DNA of 64,000 nt from an uncultured Rhodospirillales bacterium (GCA_903835235.1 CAILMF010000055.1:62001-126000), one strand, 5' to 3'. Numbered from the stretch's first letter, positions 17,714 through 30,100 are shown. Program-made: numbers and translations. The notes: a model not told the origin generated them from the letters alone.

Positions 17714-18497
17714 GGGCACCTCCCGTCATCTGGCGCCGCTGCGCGCCTGCGCCAACGGGGCTGCCCTGGCAACACTGATGGCCGGTTGCTCGGCACCCGT
17801 GCTGCTGGAGCGCAGCTTTCGGCTTGCGGCCGGGGCAGTGGCGCATGACCGCTTCCTGCTCAGCGTGCCGCTGCGGGCGGCGCCGGACGGGGTATTGCCG
17901 GCGCTGGGGCGGCTTGGCCTGCCGGAAGCGGCTCGGCTGGCGGCCGAGGCGGCCTGGGCAGAGGCGCGCTTCCTGCACCTGGGGCTGGAGGGCGACGACC
18001 AGCTGAAGCTGTACCTGGAAGCGCCGGAGGGCCTGGTGGCCCCGGGCGATGCCGGCGCGCCGCTGCACCGTGCCTGGAAGTGGCGGCCGGCCGGCGGTGA
18101 GTTGGCCGAGGACCGCTACATCCTGGTGCCGCCGGACCAGGCTCGGGAACGGCTGGCGCTGGTGCCGGCGTTGCTGCAACCGGCGCTGCAAGGCGCCTTG
18201 GCGGCGTTGCAGGCCCGGCCGGGCTGGCTGTTCATGCTGGATGTGCTGGGGCCGCGCGGGCGACGCAGCCTGGATATCCGCTGCTACGATTTCGAACGCG
18301 AAGTGGCCGCCGTGGCGGCGCCGCTGGCGCTGGCCGCCGCGGCGCTGGCGGTGCCGGCCGCCGCGCTGGACGCGGCACTGGCGCAGCACCGCGGCGACCA
18401 ACTGGGCCACCTGGCCTTCGGCGTGGGGCATGGCGGCGCGCCGTTCCTGACCGTTTATGGCGGCGCCGAGCGCTGCGACCCCGCGGTGCTGGGGTGA
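17697..18497 (+). CDS. Unknown protein A of the giant-protein locus
   Basis: The product is 266 aa with no recognised family. The ATG at 17697 lies inside the last codons of the tolC-type gene (17-base overlap). The N-terminus contains ALATLMAGC (Cys31), which could be a lipoprotein lipobox, although the preceding segment is only weakly hydrophobic. Later parts are soluble: EARFLHLGLEGDDQLKLYLE, RSLDIRCYDFEREVA, then Ala-rich helices and GQ/GH-rich HLAFGVGHGGAPFLTVYGG near the end. Its stop overlaps the next gene's GTG by four bases. Strand patterns such as LHLGLEGDDQLKLYLEAP resemble those in protein B, so the two may be distantly related. Position suggests a role in maturation or delivery of the giant protein. 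Confidence 0.8.
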   Translation: MLRCAEGTSRHLAPLRACANGAALATLMAGCSAPVLLERSFRLAAGAVAHDRFLLSVPLRAAPDGVLPALGRLGLPEAARLAAEAAWAEARFLHLGLEGDDQLKLYLEAPEGLVAPGDAGAPLHRAWKWRPAGGELAEDRYILVPPDQARERLALVPALLQPALQGALAALQARPGWLFMLDVLGPRGRRSLDIRCYDFEREVAAVAAPLALAAAALAVPAAALDAALAQHRGDQLGHLAFGVGHGGAPFLTVYGGAERCDPAVLG

Positions 18498-19363
18498 GTG
18501 CCGCCGTCGCCCGCATCGGCCAGGCGCCGCCGGCGTGCCGGGATTTCTGCCTGTGGCCGTACCAGCCACCCGAGGCACCGCTGCCCGACGCACTGGACGG
18601 CGCCGCGCCACTGCTGGCGGCGGCCGAGCTTTCCGGCTGCGGCGCGGCGTGGCGCGCCCTGGTGGCGGCGCTGCGGGCAGAATTGGGCGACTATGCCACC
18701 GTCTGGGGGTTGAAGTGGGACGGCGCCCGGCTGGGCGTGGAACTGTACTTCTACGACTACGCCCGCTGCCAGCGGCGCGTCTCCCTGGCGCGGGTCATGG
18801 CGGCGCTGCGGCCCTTCGCGGCCGGCGCGGCGCGGGTGGATGAAGCGCTGCCCTACTTCATGGTTTCGGTGGAATTGCCGCTGGCCGTCGGCGGCTTTCC
18901 GGCGGTGCTGGATGCTGCGGATGTCTATATCGGCAACCCCGGCAGCAGCGTCTCCTCCGGCATCTGCTACCGCGTGGCCGAAGGTGCCGCCGAGCTGAAG
19001 AACTTTTACTTTTTCTTCGACCGCGCCAAGGAGTGGGAGCACATCCGCGGCAAGCTGGGCTGCGGCATGCGCGTGGCCGCCGACCCGGGCTGCGTTGAGC
19101 GCCTGCTGCCGGACTGGCTGGCCGAGTGCCGCACCGTGGTGGTGGCCAACAAGCGCCAGGCGGATGCGCTGTACTGTTCCGGCCTGGCGTTGGCACCGAC
19201 GCTGCGCTTCCTGGCGCAGCAGGGCTGGCCCCCGGCCTTGCTGGCGCAGATGCAGGCGGCAGCGCCGCGCCTGCGGCACCTGCTGTGGGATGTCGGCTTC
19301 GACTTCGACCTGGTTGATGGCCGCGTCGGCATCGGCAAATCCAGCTTCTACGGGGTGTTCTGA
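18494..19363 (+). CDS. Unknown protein B of the giant-protein locus
   Basis: The product is 289 aa starting at a GTG that overlaps the upstream stop (GTGA); its own stop overlaps the radical SAM start (TGATG). There is no signal peptide or membrane segment. It is cysteine-rich for this locus (about nine Cys) and has aromatic strands such as WGLKWDGARLGVELYFYDY and AELKNFYFFFDRAKEWE. Alternating hydrophobic beta-strands ending in a charged residue are reminiscent of ABBA-type prenyltransferases, but this is only a pattern impression. Translational coupling to the radical SAM enzyme points to a shared task, perhaps substrate presentation or a second modification step. Confidence 0.82.
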   Translation: MSAAVARIGQAPPACRDFCLWPYQPPEAPLPDALDGAAPLLAAAELSGCGAAWRALVAALRAELGDYATVWGLKWDGARLGVELYFYDYARCQRRVSLARVMAALRPFAAGAARVDEALPYFMVSVELPLAVGGFPAVLDAADVYIGNPGSSVSSGICYRVAEGAAELKNFYFFFDRAKEWEHIRGKLGCGMRVAADPGCVERLLPDWLAECRTVVVANKRQADALYCSGLALAPTLRFLAQQGWPPALLAQMQAAAPRLRHLLWDVGFDFDLVDGRVGIGKSSFYGVF

Positions 19364-20292
19364 TGCACCCGTTCTGGCGCCATGCCGACTATGTCTCCCT
19401 GACCATGGAGTTCCGCTGCAACCTGGCCTGCACGCATTGCATGATCGAAGGCACCATGGACTGGCTGCAGCCGCAGGGGCTGGCGCAGTTCGAGCAGGTG
19501 CTGGCGGCGCGCGAACGCCAGGGCTGGACCGGGCTTATCCTGACGGGGTCCGAGATCACCCTGCTGAAGGACCTGCCCAGGCTGGCGGAGCGGGCGCGGG
19601 CCGCGGGGTTCCGCCATGTGCGCATCCAGACCCATGGCATGCACCTGGACAAGCCGGGCTTCCTAGCGCGGCTGGTGGGCGCCGGGGTGGATGAGTTCTT
19701 CATCAGCGTCGCCGCCGGCTGTGCCGAGACGCATGACCGGATCACCAAGGTGCCCGGCAGCTTCGCCCGCACGCTGGCGGGGCTGGAGGCGCTTGAGGCG
19801 CATGACGTGATCAGCCTGACCAACACCGTGCTGACCACCGAATGCTACCGCGAATTGCCGCAGATGGTGCAGGCGTTGGGCCACCTGCGCCGGCTGCGGC
19901 AGATGGAGTTCTGGAACTTCTTCCCGATGCGCGAGACGGACGACAAGGGGCTGATCGTGCCGCTGGCCGCGCTGCTGCCGCCGCTGCGCCAGGCCGCGCA
20001 CCTGGCCATGGCCGCGGGCCGCCGGGTGGAGATCAAGAACGTGCCGGTCTGCGCGCTGGGCGAGGATGGCGGCCTGGTGGCGAATGGCCAGCCGCAACTG
20101 TTCATCGACCCGCGCTTCTGGGACCAGTTCGCCCGCAACGGCTTCCACCAGTGCCGGCATCGCAGCGTCTGCGCCGCGCAGCACTGCCTGGGCCTGACCA
20201 CCGCCTACATCGCTTCATACGGCCCGGAGGAGGCGCTGCTGGCGCCGCTGCCTCCGTGTGCTTCGCCGCAGCTTCAACAGGTATCCGCATGA
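19363..20292 (+). CDS. Radical SAM enzyme
   Basis: The product is 309 aa. The iron-sulfur cluster motif CNLACTHC (Cys19, Cys23, Cys26) is intact, and LILTGSEITLL stands where many members have the GGEP-type SAM-binding motif. C-terminal cysteines (VPVCALGE, and QCRHRSVCAAQHCLGL near the end) could bind an auxiliary cluster, as in SPASM or twitch-type peptide-modifying enzymes, though the spacing is not canonical. It is coupled at both ends: TGATG with protein B and ATGA with the SapC-family gene. In this setting a peptide or protein modification on the giant protein or a companion is the most natural role, but no substrate is shown by sequence. Confidence 0.92.
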   Translation: MHPFWRHADYVSLTMEFRCNLACTHCMIEGTMDWLQPQGLAQFEQVLAARERQGWTGLILTGSEITLLKDLPRLAERARAAGFRHVRIQTHGMHLDKPGFLARLVGAGVDEFFISVAAGCAETHDRITKVPGSFARTLAGLEALEAHDVISLTNTVLTTECYRELPQMVQALGHLRRLRQMEFWNFFPMRETDDKGLIVPLAALLPPLRQAAHLAMAAGRRVEIKNVPVCALGEDGGLVANGQPQLFIDPRFWDQFARNGFHQCRHRSVCAAQHCLGLTTAYIASYGPEEALLAPLPPCASPQLQQVSA

Positions 20293-21029
20293 CCAAGCAA
20301 CTGCTCATCTACGGCACCGTCACCGCGCTGACCCGCCGCGACCATGGCGACCTGGCCTACAAGGCGGCCGAGAGCTTCGAGTTTGCCCGCGGCGTGAACG
20401 CGGCGCCGCTGGTGGTGGGGGAATTCCTGCCCGCCGCCAACGACTTCGCCGTGGTGTTCGCGCCGGGGGCGGAGATGCCGCTGCCGGTGGCGCTGTTCGG
20501 CGTGGAGGCGGAGGCGAATGCCTTTGTCGATGCCGAGGGCAAGTGGCTGGGCGGCTATGTGCCGGCCTTCCTGCGGCGCTGGCCCTTCGTGTTCAGCACG
20601 GATGCGGTGGGCGATACCTTCACGCTGTGCATCGATGAGACCGCGCCTGGCTTCAACCGGGAAGGCCGCGGCGAGCGGCTGTTCGACAGCGAGGGCGTGC
20701 CGACCGGCTACACCAACCGGATGATGGACTTCCTGCGCGAATTCCAGGCGCAGCACGAACGCACCAAGGCCTTCGGCAAGAAGCTGCTGGAGCTGGACGT
20801 GCTGCAAAGCGTGGAAGCGCATATCCCGCTGCCCGGCCAGGCCGCCCGGACGCTGACCGGCTTCCAGGTGGTCAACCGGGAAAAGCTGAAGGCGCTTTCG
20901 GCCGAGGTGGTGGAGACGATGTTCCGCGGCGACGAACTGGAACTGGTCTACCTGCACCTGTTCAGCCTGCGGAACCTGGAACGGCTGCGCGACCGCGCGG
21001 TGCAGGCGCTGGACCAGTCTGCGACCTGA
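20289..21029 (+). CDS. SapC-family protein
   Basis: The product is 246 aa and matches the SapC family, named after an S-layer-associated protein of Campylobacter/Caulobacter-type literature. Family-like parts are the paired N-terminal strands (FARGVNAAPLVVGEFLPAAN, then FAVVFAPGAEMPLPVALFGV), WLGGYVPAFLRRWPFVFS and FTLCIDETAPGF, and the C-terminal helical part with LDVLQSVEAHIPL. No signal peptide is seen, so it acts in the cytoplasm unless exported by a special route. The ATG at 20289 overlaps the radical SAM stop by four bases. It directly precedes the giant gene, so a role in its folding, targeting or modification is plausible. Confidence 0.9.
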   Translation: MTKQLLIYGTVTALTRRDHGDLAYKAAESFEFARGVNAAPLVVGEFLPAANDFAVVFAPGAEMPLPVALFGVEAEANAFVDAEGKWLGGYVPAFLRRWPFVFSTDAVGDTFTLCIDETAPGFNREGRGERLFDSEGVPTGYTNRMMDFLREFQAQHERTKAFGKKLLELDVLQSVEAHIPLPGQAARTLTGFQVVNREKLKALSAEVVETMFRGDELELVYLHLFSLRNLERLRDRAVQALDQSAT

Positions 21030-21112
21030 AGCCTACCCCGGCGCCGCCCCCGCGGTGCCGGAGCTGAGACGGCGTGCGACAGACAGAGGGGCGCGGCAAC
21101 GCGCAGAGGCGA

Positions 21113-24100
21113 ATGGTTCAGAAGCGCGAGAAGGCCAAGACGGCCCCCGGCATCACCGCCCTGCTGCGTGGCCTGTTCGGCGGCATCAAGGGTGCCAAGG
21201 GACATTCGCGCAGCAGCCTGTTGACCGAGGCAGCCCCCGCCGCCCTGAGCAGTGGCCGCTTCCAGCTGGAACGGCTGGAACCCCGGCTGCTGCTGGCGGC
21301 GACGCCGGTGACGCTGGCGGTGCCGAACGGCGTCAGCGCCGCCAATGTGACGCTGAAGATCTCGACCAACGATATCTGGAAGGACCCCAGCTTCAGCACG
21401 CTGTCGGGTTCGCAGACGGTGAAGCCGGGCGACGTGGTGGGCGTGGCAACCGGCTTCGACGCGACCAAGGGCGCCACCGGCCGCGCCTATGCCTACAAGG
21501 GAACCTCCGACGCCAACCTCGACCTGACCAACACCGACTACACCGACGCTTCCCTGTGGGACCGGGTGACCAACCCGAAGGTGCAGCTGATCGACAACGC
21601 GACCGGCGAGGTCGCCACCGATGCCGCGGGCGCGGAAGTGCAGGCCGACCTTGAGTTCGGCGTCGACAGCATCATCATCAGCGGCTCCGTCGCCGGCGAG
21701 GCGGTGACGATCGACCAGTCGATCACCCAGTTCGACCGCGCGCTCAGCGTCAGCCTGCTCGGCCTGGGCAGCGACACGCTGATCGGCCCGTCCGCGGACA
21801 TGGACTGGACCCTCAGCGGCAGCAAGGCCGGCAGCGCCACGAGCACCAACACGGCCGGCCGGACCACGTCGCTGAGCTTCATCGGCGTCAACACTGTGCA
21901 GACCGGGGAGGGCGTGGAGCGGGTCTTCGCCAGTGACGACCACCTGACCTGGAGCGCCAGCGGCTATGGCGCAGTGAAGGTGCGGGATGTCAGCTTCACC
22001 TTCGGCCAGAACGGCACCGGCCAGCTCATCGGGCGCAGCGGCGATACCTTCGATGCCTCGGGTTACATCTCGGGCAATCCGTCCTTCACCGGGCTGAAGA
22101 TCGACCTGGGCATCAACCAGGCGAGCGGCTTCGACAGCATCTCCGGCTTCACCACCATTGTCGGTTCGGCGGCCGACGACAGCATCCTGGCGGCGGGCGT
22201 TGCCGTCAACATCCAGGGCGGCGGCGGCAACGACTTCATCGCGGTGGGGACCGCTGCCGATACGGTGGATGGCGGCCTCGGCACCAACGTGGTCTTCGGC
22301 TTCGGCGATGCCGATTTCGTCGCCGCCTACGATGCCGGCAGCAAGACCGGCACGCTGATGGTGACGCCGAAGGGCGGCAGCGCGGTGACCCATTCGCTGG
22401 CCAATTTCAGCAGCGTGTTCCTGACCGCCGGCGACGCTGCCGGCGTGAGCACGAATGACCGGCTGGACGTCAGCGCCTTTGCCGGCAATGCCACGCTGGA
22501 CGGCAGCGCTGATGGCAACGACACGCTGATCGGCACCGCCGGGGACGACAGCTTCATCACCCTGCTGGGCGACGACGCCATCACCGGCGGCGCCGGCGAC
22601 GACACCGTGGCGGTGGTGCGCAACGACACGCTGAGCGCAGCGCGCAATGCCAACCTGGAACTGACGGACACGCTGCTGACCGCGCGCGACCACAGCAACG
22701 TGCTGCTGGACAGCGTGACGCTGGATGGCGTGGAGCATGGCGACCTGTTCAGCGACGGCGTCGGCAATACGCTGGACGCGCACGCCTTCACGCTGGGCAG
22801 CGTCTCGCTGACCGGCGGCCTGGGCAGCGACACGCTGCTGGGTTCCACCACGCGCGCCAATGTCATCACGGTGGGCCGCGGCACGGACAGCGTGGATGGC
22901 GGCACCAGCGGCAACACCACGCTGAAGGCGCTGGGCTTCGGCCGCCTGGTGCTGACCGATACCGGGCTGGACAAGGCCGTCGGCACCAATGCGGTGCAGA
23001 CCATTGCCGTGACCGGTACCGGCCACTTCACGCTGTCCTTCGGCGACGAGGTGACGCCCGAGATCAGCGTCGACGCCACCAAGCAGGACACCAACGACTA
23101 CGTCGCCGGCGCGTTGGGCACGCTATCGGCCATCGGCAATGCGTCCAACGTGCAGGTCACGGCGCTGACCGGCGGCGCCGTGGGCTGGCAGGTGACGTTC
23201 CGTGGCAACCTGGCGGGCAAGCCGATGCCCGCGTTGGTCGCCACGGTGGCGTCCGGCAGCTCCGCAGTGGTGACGATTTCGACGACAACCCCGGGCGTGG
23301 TCGCGCGGGACAGCCTGACCGGCGTCGACAAGGCGGTGCTGACCGGCACGCAGGATTTCAACCTGCTGGACGCGCACGCCTTCACGCGCGGCAGCGTCAG
23401 CATCCATGGCGCGCTGGGCGACGACACCATCCTCGGCACGCTGAACCACGCCAACCTGCTGGACAGCGGCGCCGGCAACAGCGACTTCACCGGCGGCACC
23501 GGCGCCGATACCATCAATGCCGGCGCGGGCGACAATATCCTGCGAGTGACCAGCCCGGGCAACATGACGCTGGGCGATACCAGCCTGGTGCATAACGGCA
23601 TCACCAGCGAGATCAGCGGCTTCGACCGTGCGGTGCTGATCGGCACCAGCGGTGGGCAGGTCATCAATGCCAGTGGCTTCACCGGCATTTCCGCCGGCAC
23701 GCTGCTGGCGCGCATCACCAGCACCAATGGCCTTGGGCTGACCGTCACGGACGGCACCTCCGACCTGGAAATCACGCTGGCTTCCGGCACCAAGTATGAG
23801 GTGCAGTTCTCCGGCCTGGCTTCGCTGGACGACGTGGTGGCCAAGCTGAACTCGCTGGACGACCTGCTGGCGGTGGAGATCGTCAATGGCGCGCTGCGGC
23901 TGACCGACAGCAGCGTCGGCACGACGCCGCTGAAGCTGCGCGCGCTGAACAATTCGGCGGCCGGCGTGCAACTGGGCCTGGTGGCGAACAGTGCCGGCAC
24001 CGTGGCCAGCGGCAGCGCCAGCGGTGGCCATTCCGTGCTGACCGGCACGGTGATGAACGCGACGGCCGTCGTCATCCTCGGCGGTACGGGCAACGACACC

Positions 24101-27100
24101 ATCACCACCGCGAATGGCGCCAACACCGTCAGCGGCGGCGATGGCAGCGACAGCATCGTCACCGCCGGCACCACGCTGCTGGTGGGCACCTACAGCGGCA
24201 ATGTCACCGTCACCAACAGCGCCATCACCAGCGCATCGTCGGGCACCGACGCGCTGAGCGGCAGCGGCAGCCGCACGCTCGACCTGACGCGCGGCACCGG
24301 CGCCAGCGCGGTCAGCATCAACGCCAGCGCCTTCAGCGGCGATACCACCGTGCGTGGCGCCCATGGCGGCGACACCATCACCGGCCCGACCAGCGGCGCC
24401 TTCGAGGTGATGCTGAACAGTGCCTTCGGCGGCACGCCGGTGCATATCGGCTCGCCCGGTGCGATCTTCTCGGTCACGCTCGATGGTGGCGTGCTGCACC
24501 AGTCGGACCTGGCCAATGTCGATTTCGGCGCGGGCGACGGCACGCTGCGCTTCTACAGCACCCGGCACGACGACCTCTCGATTGCGGTCGACAGCGTCAT
24601 CGACACGCATGGCGTGGGTCTGCAACTGCACGCTGGCAGCGCCGGCATTTCCAGCTTCGGCACCATCCACATCACCGGCACCGGCGCCATCTTCACCCGC
24701 GGCGGCGCGCTTGAGCTGGAGGGCACGCGCGTCGATATCGACAGCGGCGCGACGCTGGATACCACGAAGGTCGGCGCTGCCGCCGGCGACATCAACATCC
24801 TCGCCACCGCGGGCGCGATCATCACCGGGCTGGGCTTTGCCGACGTCAACCTGGCCAAGGTGCATGTCACGGTCGGCGACGCCACCATCCGCGGCGGCGA
24901 GGTGACGCTGAAGACCCGTGTCGATACCGCGCGCTGGGACGCCAATGCGCCCGCCAACAGCGGCGACGACGCCTACAAGGACACCGCCACGGCGTCCAAT
25001 TTCGGCGGCTTCGCGGTGCCCAAGCTGACCGATGGCGCCGCCAGCGTGCTGAAGTCCTTCGCGCTGTTGATCGGCATTTCAGTGGCCGATACCGAAGCGC
25101 ATATCGACATGGGCGGCACCATCACGGCAGACCGGGTCAACATCCTCTCGGAGCTGCATTCCGTCACTGCCAGCATGCCGATTCCCATTGCCGGCATCGG
25201 CCTCGGCGCCATCGGCATCCATGCGTCGAGCATCGTCAACGTCACCGGCAGCATTACCACCACGGGCGATGTGTTCATCCGCTCGGATGTGGTGAACCAG
25301 GGCGATGCGAATATTGCCGGTGGCAGCACGACCAAGCCCAAGCTGAAGAACGCGGTCAGCGGCAACAACAAGGCCATCGCCGTCGGCGTTGCCGTCATCC
25401 TGTCCACGTCGGTGGTCAATGTCACCGGCAGCATCAGCGCCGACAACCTGCAGGTTGCGGCCACCACCACCAACAAGGTGCGGGTGCAGGTGCGCTCGCC
25501 GACCAACTCGGACGGCTACCTGGCGGTTGCCATCGCGGTGCAGTTCGGCAGCACCACAACCGATGCGGTGCTCGGCGGCGACATTCACACCCGCGGCGCC
25601 ACGACCGTGACGGCGAACATGGCGTCGAAGTCGGTCGACGTGAACAAGCTGTTCGTCATTCCCGGCTCGGGCAGCGGTGTCTCGGCTTCGGCTGGCGTCG
25701 GCAAGGACGGCTTTGGCGATATCCTGGACGATGCAAGGGCGGGCATCATCAACAAGGTATCCGATGCAACGGGCCTGACTGACAAGATCACCGAACTGGC
25801 GCAGAAGATCCGGCCGCCTACCGCTGCCACCAATGATTGGGACGGTGCCGGTTCGCTGGCGCTGATGATCGACAGCAACACGGTCAACGCCAAGATCACC
25901 AACTCCGCCGGCGGCCTGGCGCGGGTGCAGGCGGATGGCAGCCTGACGGTGCGCGCGACCATCGACAACAAGCCGAAAATCGGCGCCGCTTCCAGCGTGA
26001 AGAACGAGACGCGCGAAGACCTCACGGGTTCCGGCATTGTCGGCAAGGCGGGCGAGGTGCTGGGCAAACAGGCCGCAGCCGCCAAGACCGGCGTGGCCAT
26101 TGCCATCGCCGTTGGCGTCTATGGCGACCACACCAATGCCATCATCGCCGGCGATGCGCGGGTGAATGTCGGCGGCACGCTGACGGTGAATGCGGAGACC
26201 CGCAACTTCATCGACTGGACCCAGCTCTGGGGCATCAACCTGGCCTTCACCCTGGCCGATGCCTTTCAGTTCAAATACGACAGCAGCGGTGTAAAGCCCA
26301 ACCTGTACAAGGGCGACCGGGTGAAGGTTGCCAGCAACTACGACGCCGCCAAGGGCGAGAGCGGGTCGCTCTATGAGTTCATTGCGCCGTTCAGCACCGA
26401 GATGGATGTCGATCTGGGCACGGAGGACTACAACGACGAACTGCGCTGGAAGTACATCGGCAACCCCGCGGCCAATGCGGCGAAGAACTTCCTGGCCAAG
26501 GCGACCGGCTACCTGAACGACAACATGGGCCTGAAGAGCCTGTTCAACAGCTGGACCCAGGCGCGCGGCGAAGGCCAGGTTAACGGCTTCGCCGGTGCGG
26601 TGACCGTGCTGCTGGTGACGCACGACGCCAATGCCAGCATCGACGACGGCGCCCAGGTGAACCAGGACACCAGCCTGCGCAAGGCCGGCAAGCAGAAGGT
26701 CCTGGTCACCGCCGCCAGCGTCAACCACATCGTCGATATCGTCGGCAACTTCAAGCAGGCCGGGTTCAAGTCCAGCTTCGCCAAATTCAGCTGGATGCCC
26801 GGCTACGAGGCGCCGAAGAAGGGCAGCGACGGCAAGCCGCCCAGCAAGTTCGACCAGAACTTCGACAAGCCCGCCTATACCAACGCCAAGGAAAGCACCT
26901 TCGGCGTGGCCATCGGCGTGTTTGTGCTGGACGACACGGTGCATGCCATCGTGCATTCCGGCGCGCATGTCTGGGGCGACAACCTGGCCGTCGCGGCGGT
27001 GCAGCAGAACGTCAAGCTCAGCTTCGCGGTCAGCGGTTCCACCGCGGGGCAGACGGCGTTCAACGGCTCGGTCCTGTATGTGCGCGTGAACGACGACACG

Positions 27101-30100
27101 CTGGCGCAGATCGAGGATGGCGCCTTCGTGCAGGTCGGCAGCACGCCGATCACCAACAAGGCCAAGCCGAGCGATGCGGCCACCGCGATCCTGCCGGTGG
27201 GCGTGATGAACCAGGGCAACTTCATCGACGGCGGCACCACGCCGGAATATGCCAAGATCTTCGATGTCGGCACGGCCTCGCTGTTCGTTGGCGCCGATGA
27301 CAACAGCTGGATCATCACCTTCGCCGGCGCGGACAATGAGTCCGAGAGCAACGGCTTCGGTGCCTCGGTCGCCATCAATGACCTGGTGCGCCATACGGAT
27401 GCGGTGATCGGCGCCAGGTTCGACAAGGCCACGCCGGCCGCGACCGTGGTGAACGTGGCCGGCGGCCTGGCCATGGACGCGGAGAATCGCGGCCTGCTGA
27501 CCGGTGTCGCCATCGCTGCCTCTAAGGTCGCCCCGAAGCCGGCAACCGGCGACGCGGCCAAGGTGAAGGATACCTCCGGCAAGTCCACCACCGGCGTGGC
27601 CGACAAGAGCGGCAGCGCAACCAACAGCCCAGGCGCCACGTCCACGGGCAATGGCGGGTATGATGCCGTCATCGCCGAGTTGAATGCGAAATTCGGCAAC
27701 ACCTCCCCCAGCAGCAGCAGCAGTGGTGGCAGCGGCGGTGGGTCGGGCGGCGGCGGCAGTTCGGCGCCGCAGAAGTCTTCCACCGGCTCGGGCGGCATCG
27801 GCATCGACGGCGCCGTGGCGGTGAACCTGGACAACAGTGACACCCGCGCCTACCTGCGCGGCAGCAACAGCAGTGCCTCCACCTTCACCGCGGGCGCCGT
27901 CAATGTGGTGGCGGACGACCTGAGCGTGCTGGTATCGCTGACCGGCGCGGTCGCTGTCGTGCAGCCCAATACCAGCGGCAAGAAGGATTTCGGTATCGCC
28001 GGCTCGGCCGCGGTGAACCAGATCAAGGGCGACATCATCGCCCAGATGACCGGCTTCGACACCATCACCGCCAGCTCGGTTTCCTTCCGGGCCAAGGAGA
28101 ATGCCTACTCCATCGGCGTTGCCATCGGCGGTGCCGGGGCGCCGGGGGTGCAGGGCTACGGCATCGCCGCCAGCCTGGTGATCGGGCAGAACTGGCAGAC
28201 CATCACGGCGCAGTTGGGCGACGCCACCACGGCCACCATCCATGGCGGCATCACCGTGCGCGCCGAGAACAACGCGGTTGACGTTCTGGTGGCCGGGGCC
28301 TTCGCGGAAGGCGGCAAGGGTGCCGGCGGCGCCGGCGTGGCGCTGGGCGATATCGAGAACCCGACCATCGCCAAGCTCTACAATATTGGCTCGATCATCG
28401 GCAACGACAGCGCTGGCGCCGACATTTCGGTGACGGTGGACAACACCTCCGTCGTCGTTTCCCTGGCAGCGGCCGGTGCGGTCAGCAGCGTGGGTACGGC
28501 GCTGGCGGCGACCGTTGCGGTCAACATGGTGACCAATACCGACACGGCGCTGGTGCAGAATGTGTCGATGACCCACACGGGTGGGGCGCTGACCATCGAG
28601 GCGGTCGATACCTCCACCGCGGTGGCCCTGGCCGGCGCCTTCGGCTTTGGTGCGATGAAGGGCCTCGGCCTGGCCTTCGCGCTGAACTTCACCCACAACA
28701 CGGTGCGTGCCGCCAGCGAAGGCGGCCGCATCAGTGGCGCCAGCGGCGTCAAGGTGCATGCCCGCAACGACGCTCGCCTGGCCTCGGTCGCCATCGCTGG
28801 CGCCGGTGGCAAGGATTTCGGCGCCAGTGGCAGCGTGGCGGTCGAGAAGACCACCAACTCCACCCTGGCGGAAGTGCTGGGCTATACGCCCACGGGCGGC
28901 AGCAACATCGCCAGCAGCCTGGTTGCCAGCGGCGACGTCATCATTCAGGCCGAAGACGTCACTGTCAGTGTCGGCATCGCCGGCGCGGTCGGCGTCGGCA
29001 AGACCGCGGGCATCGGCCTGGCCATTGGCGCCAACCTGCTGGACGACACGGTCGCCGGCCACGTGGACAATGGCAGCACCGTGACCTCCACCGCCGGCTC
29101 GGTTCTGCTGCAGGGCAGTGCGGACCTGGTCATGGTCAGCATCGGCATCGGCGGTGCCGGTGCCGATACCTTCGCGCTCGGCGGCTCGATTTCCGTCAAC
29201 GAGGTGCACAACAGCATCGAAGCGACGGTGAAGCACGGCTCCAGCGTCACCGGCCATGGCGACGTGGCGATCAACGCGGCGGACAACAGCACCATCGTCG
29301 TCATCTCCGGCGGCATTGCCGTGGCGAAGACGGTCGGGGTGGGTGCCGGCGTTTCCACCGTGAATGTGCAGAACACCATCAAGGCGCTGGTGGACAGCTC
29401 CACCGTGACCTCCACCGCCGGCGGCGTTGAGATCAGCGCGGGCTTCCTGAAGCCCAGCACCGTGGCAAACATCGGCGCACTCGGAGTCGACCTCAGCAGC
29501 CTGCCGGGCAATGTCGATACCTCCGCGCAGGTCATCAACATCGCCATTGCCGGGGCGGGCGCGGGCAACTTCGCCGGTGGCGCGGCGATTGCATTGAACT
29601 GGATCCGCAACCAGGTCGGCGCCGATGTCACCGGCACCAGCACAGTGAGCGGGCATGATGATGTGAACATCATCGCCACCGACAGTTCCATCATCACCGA
29701 TGTCGCCTTTGCCGTGGCGCTGGCCAGCGATGTCGCGCTGGGTGCGGCCATTGCCTACAACTACATCGGTGGCGACCCGACCACCGCCGCGCCAGGTGGC
29801 GCGCTGGATGCTGACCAGGGCCGCAGCGCGGCGGCGAGCGGCGGCATCCACGCCATTGTCGACCATTCCACCGTCACCAGCAGCGCCGGGCAGGTGGGGG
29901 TTGAGTCCCGTGCCCGCAGCCGCCTGGTGAACATCGCCGCCGGTGGTGGCGGTGCCGGCAAGGTGGGGCTGGCCGGCTCCTTCGCCATCAACTTCGTCAA
30001 GTACGACATGCTGGCCACCGTGCGGAATGGCGCCAGCGTGACCGGGCAGACCGGCGTGACGGTCGCGACCAGCATGGACCCGCGCATGTTCACACTGTCC

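Noticed and set aside
16277-17719. 480-codon minus-strand frame opposite the tolC-type gene
   Set aside because: The plus strand has a signal peptide, TolC-type repeats and a ribosome binding site. The antisense translation has none.
17697-17790. Certain lipoprotein signal in protein A (LMAGC)
   Set aside because: The preceding segment is short and weakly hydrophobic, so the lipobox match may be chance. It is mentioned in the entry but not called.
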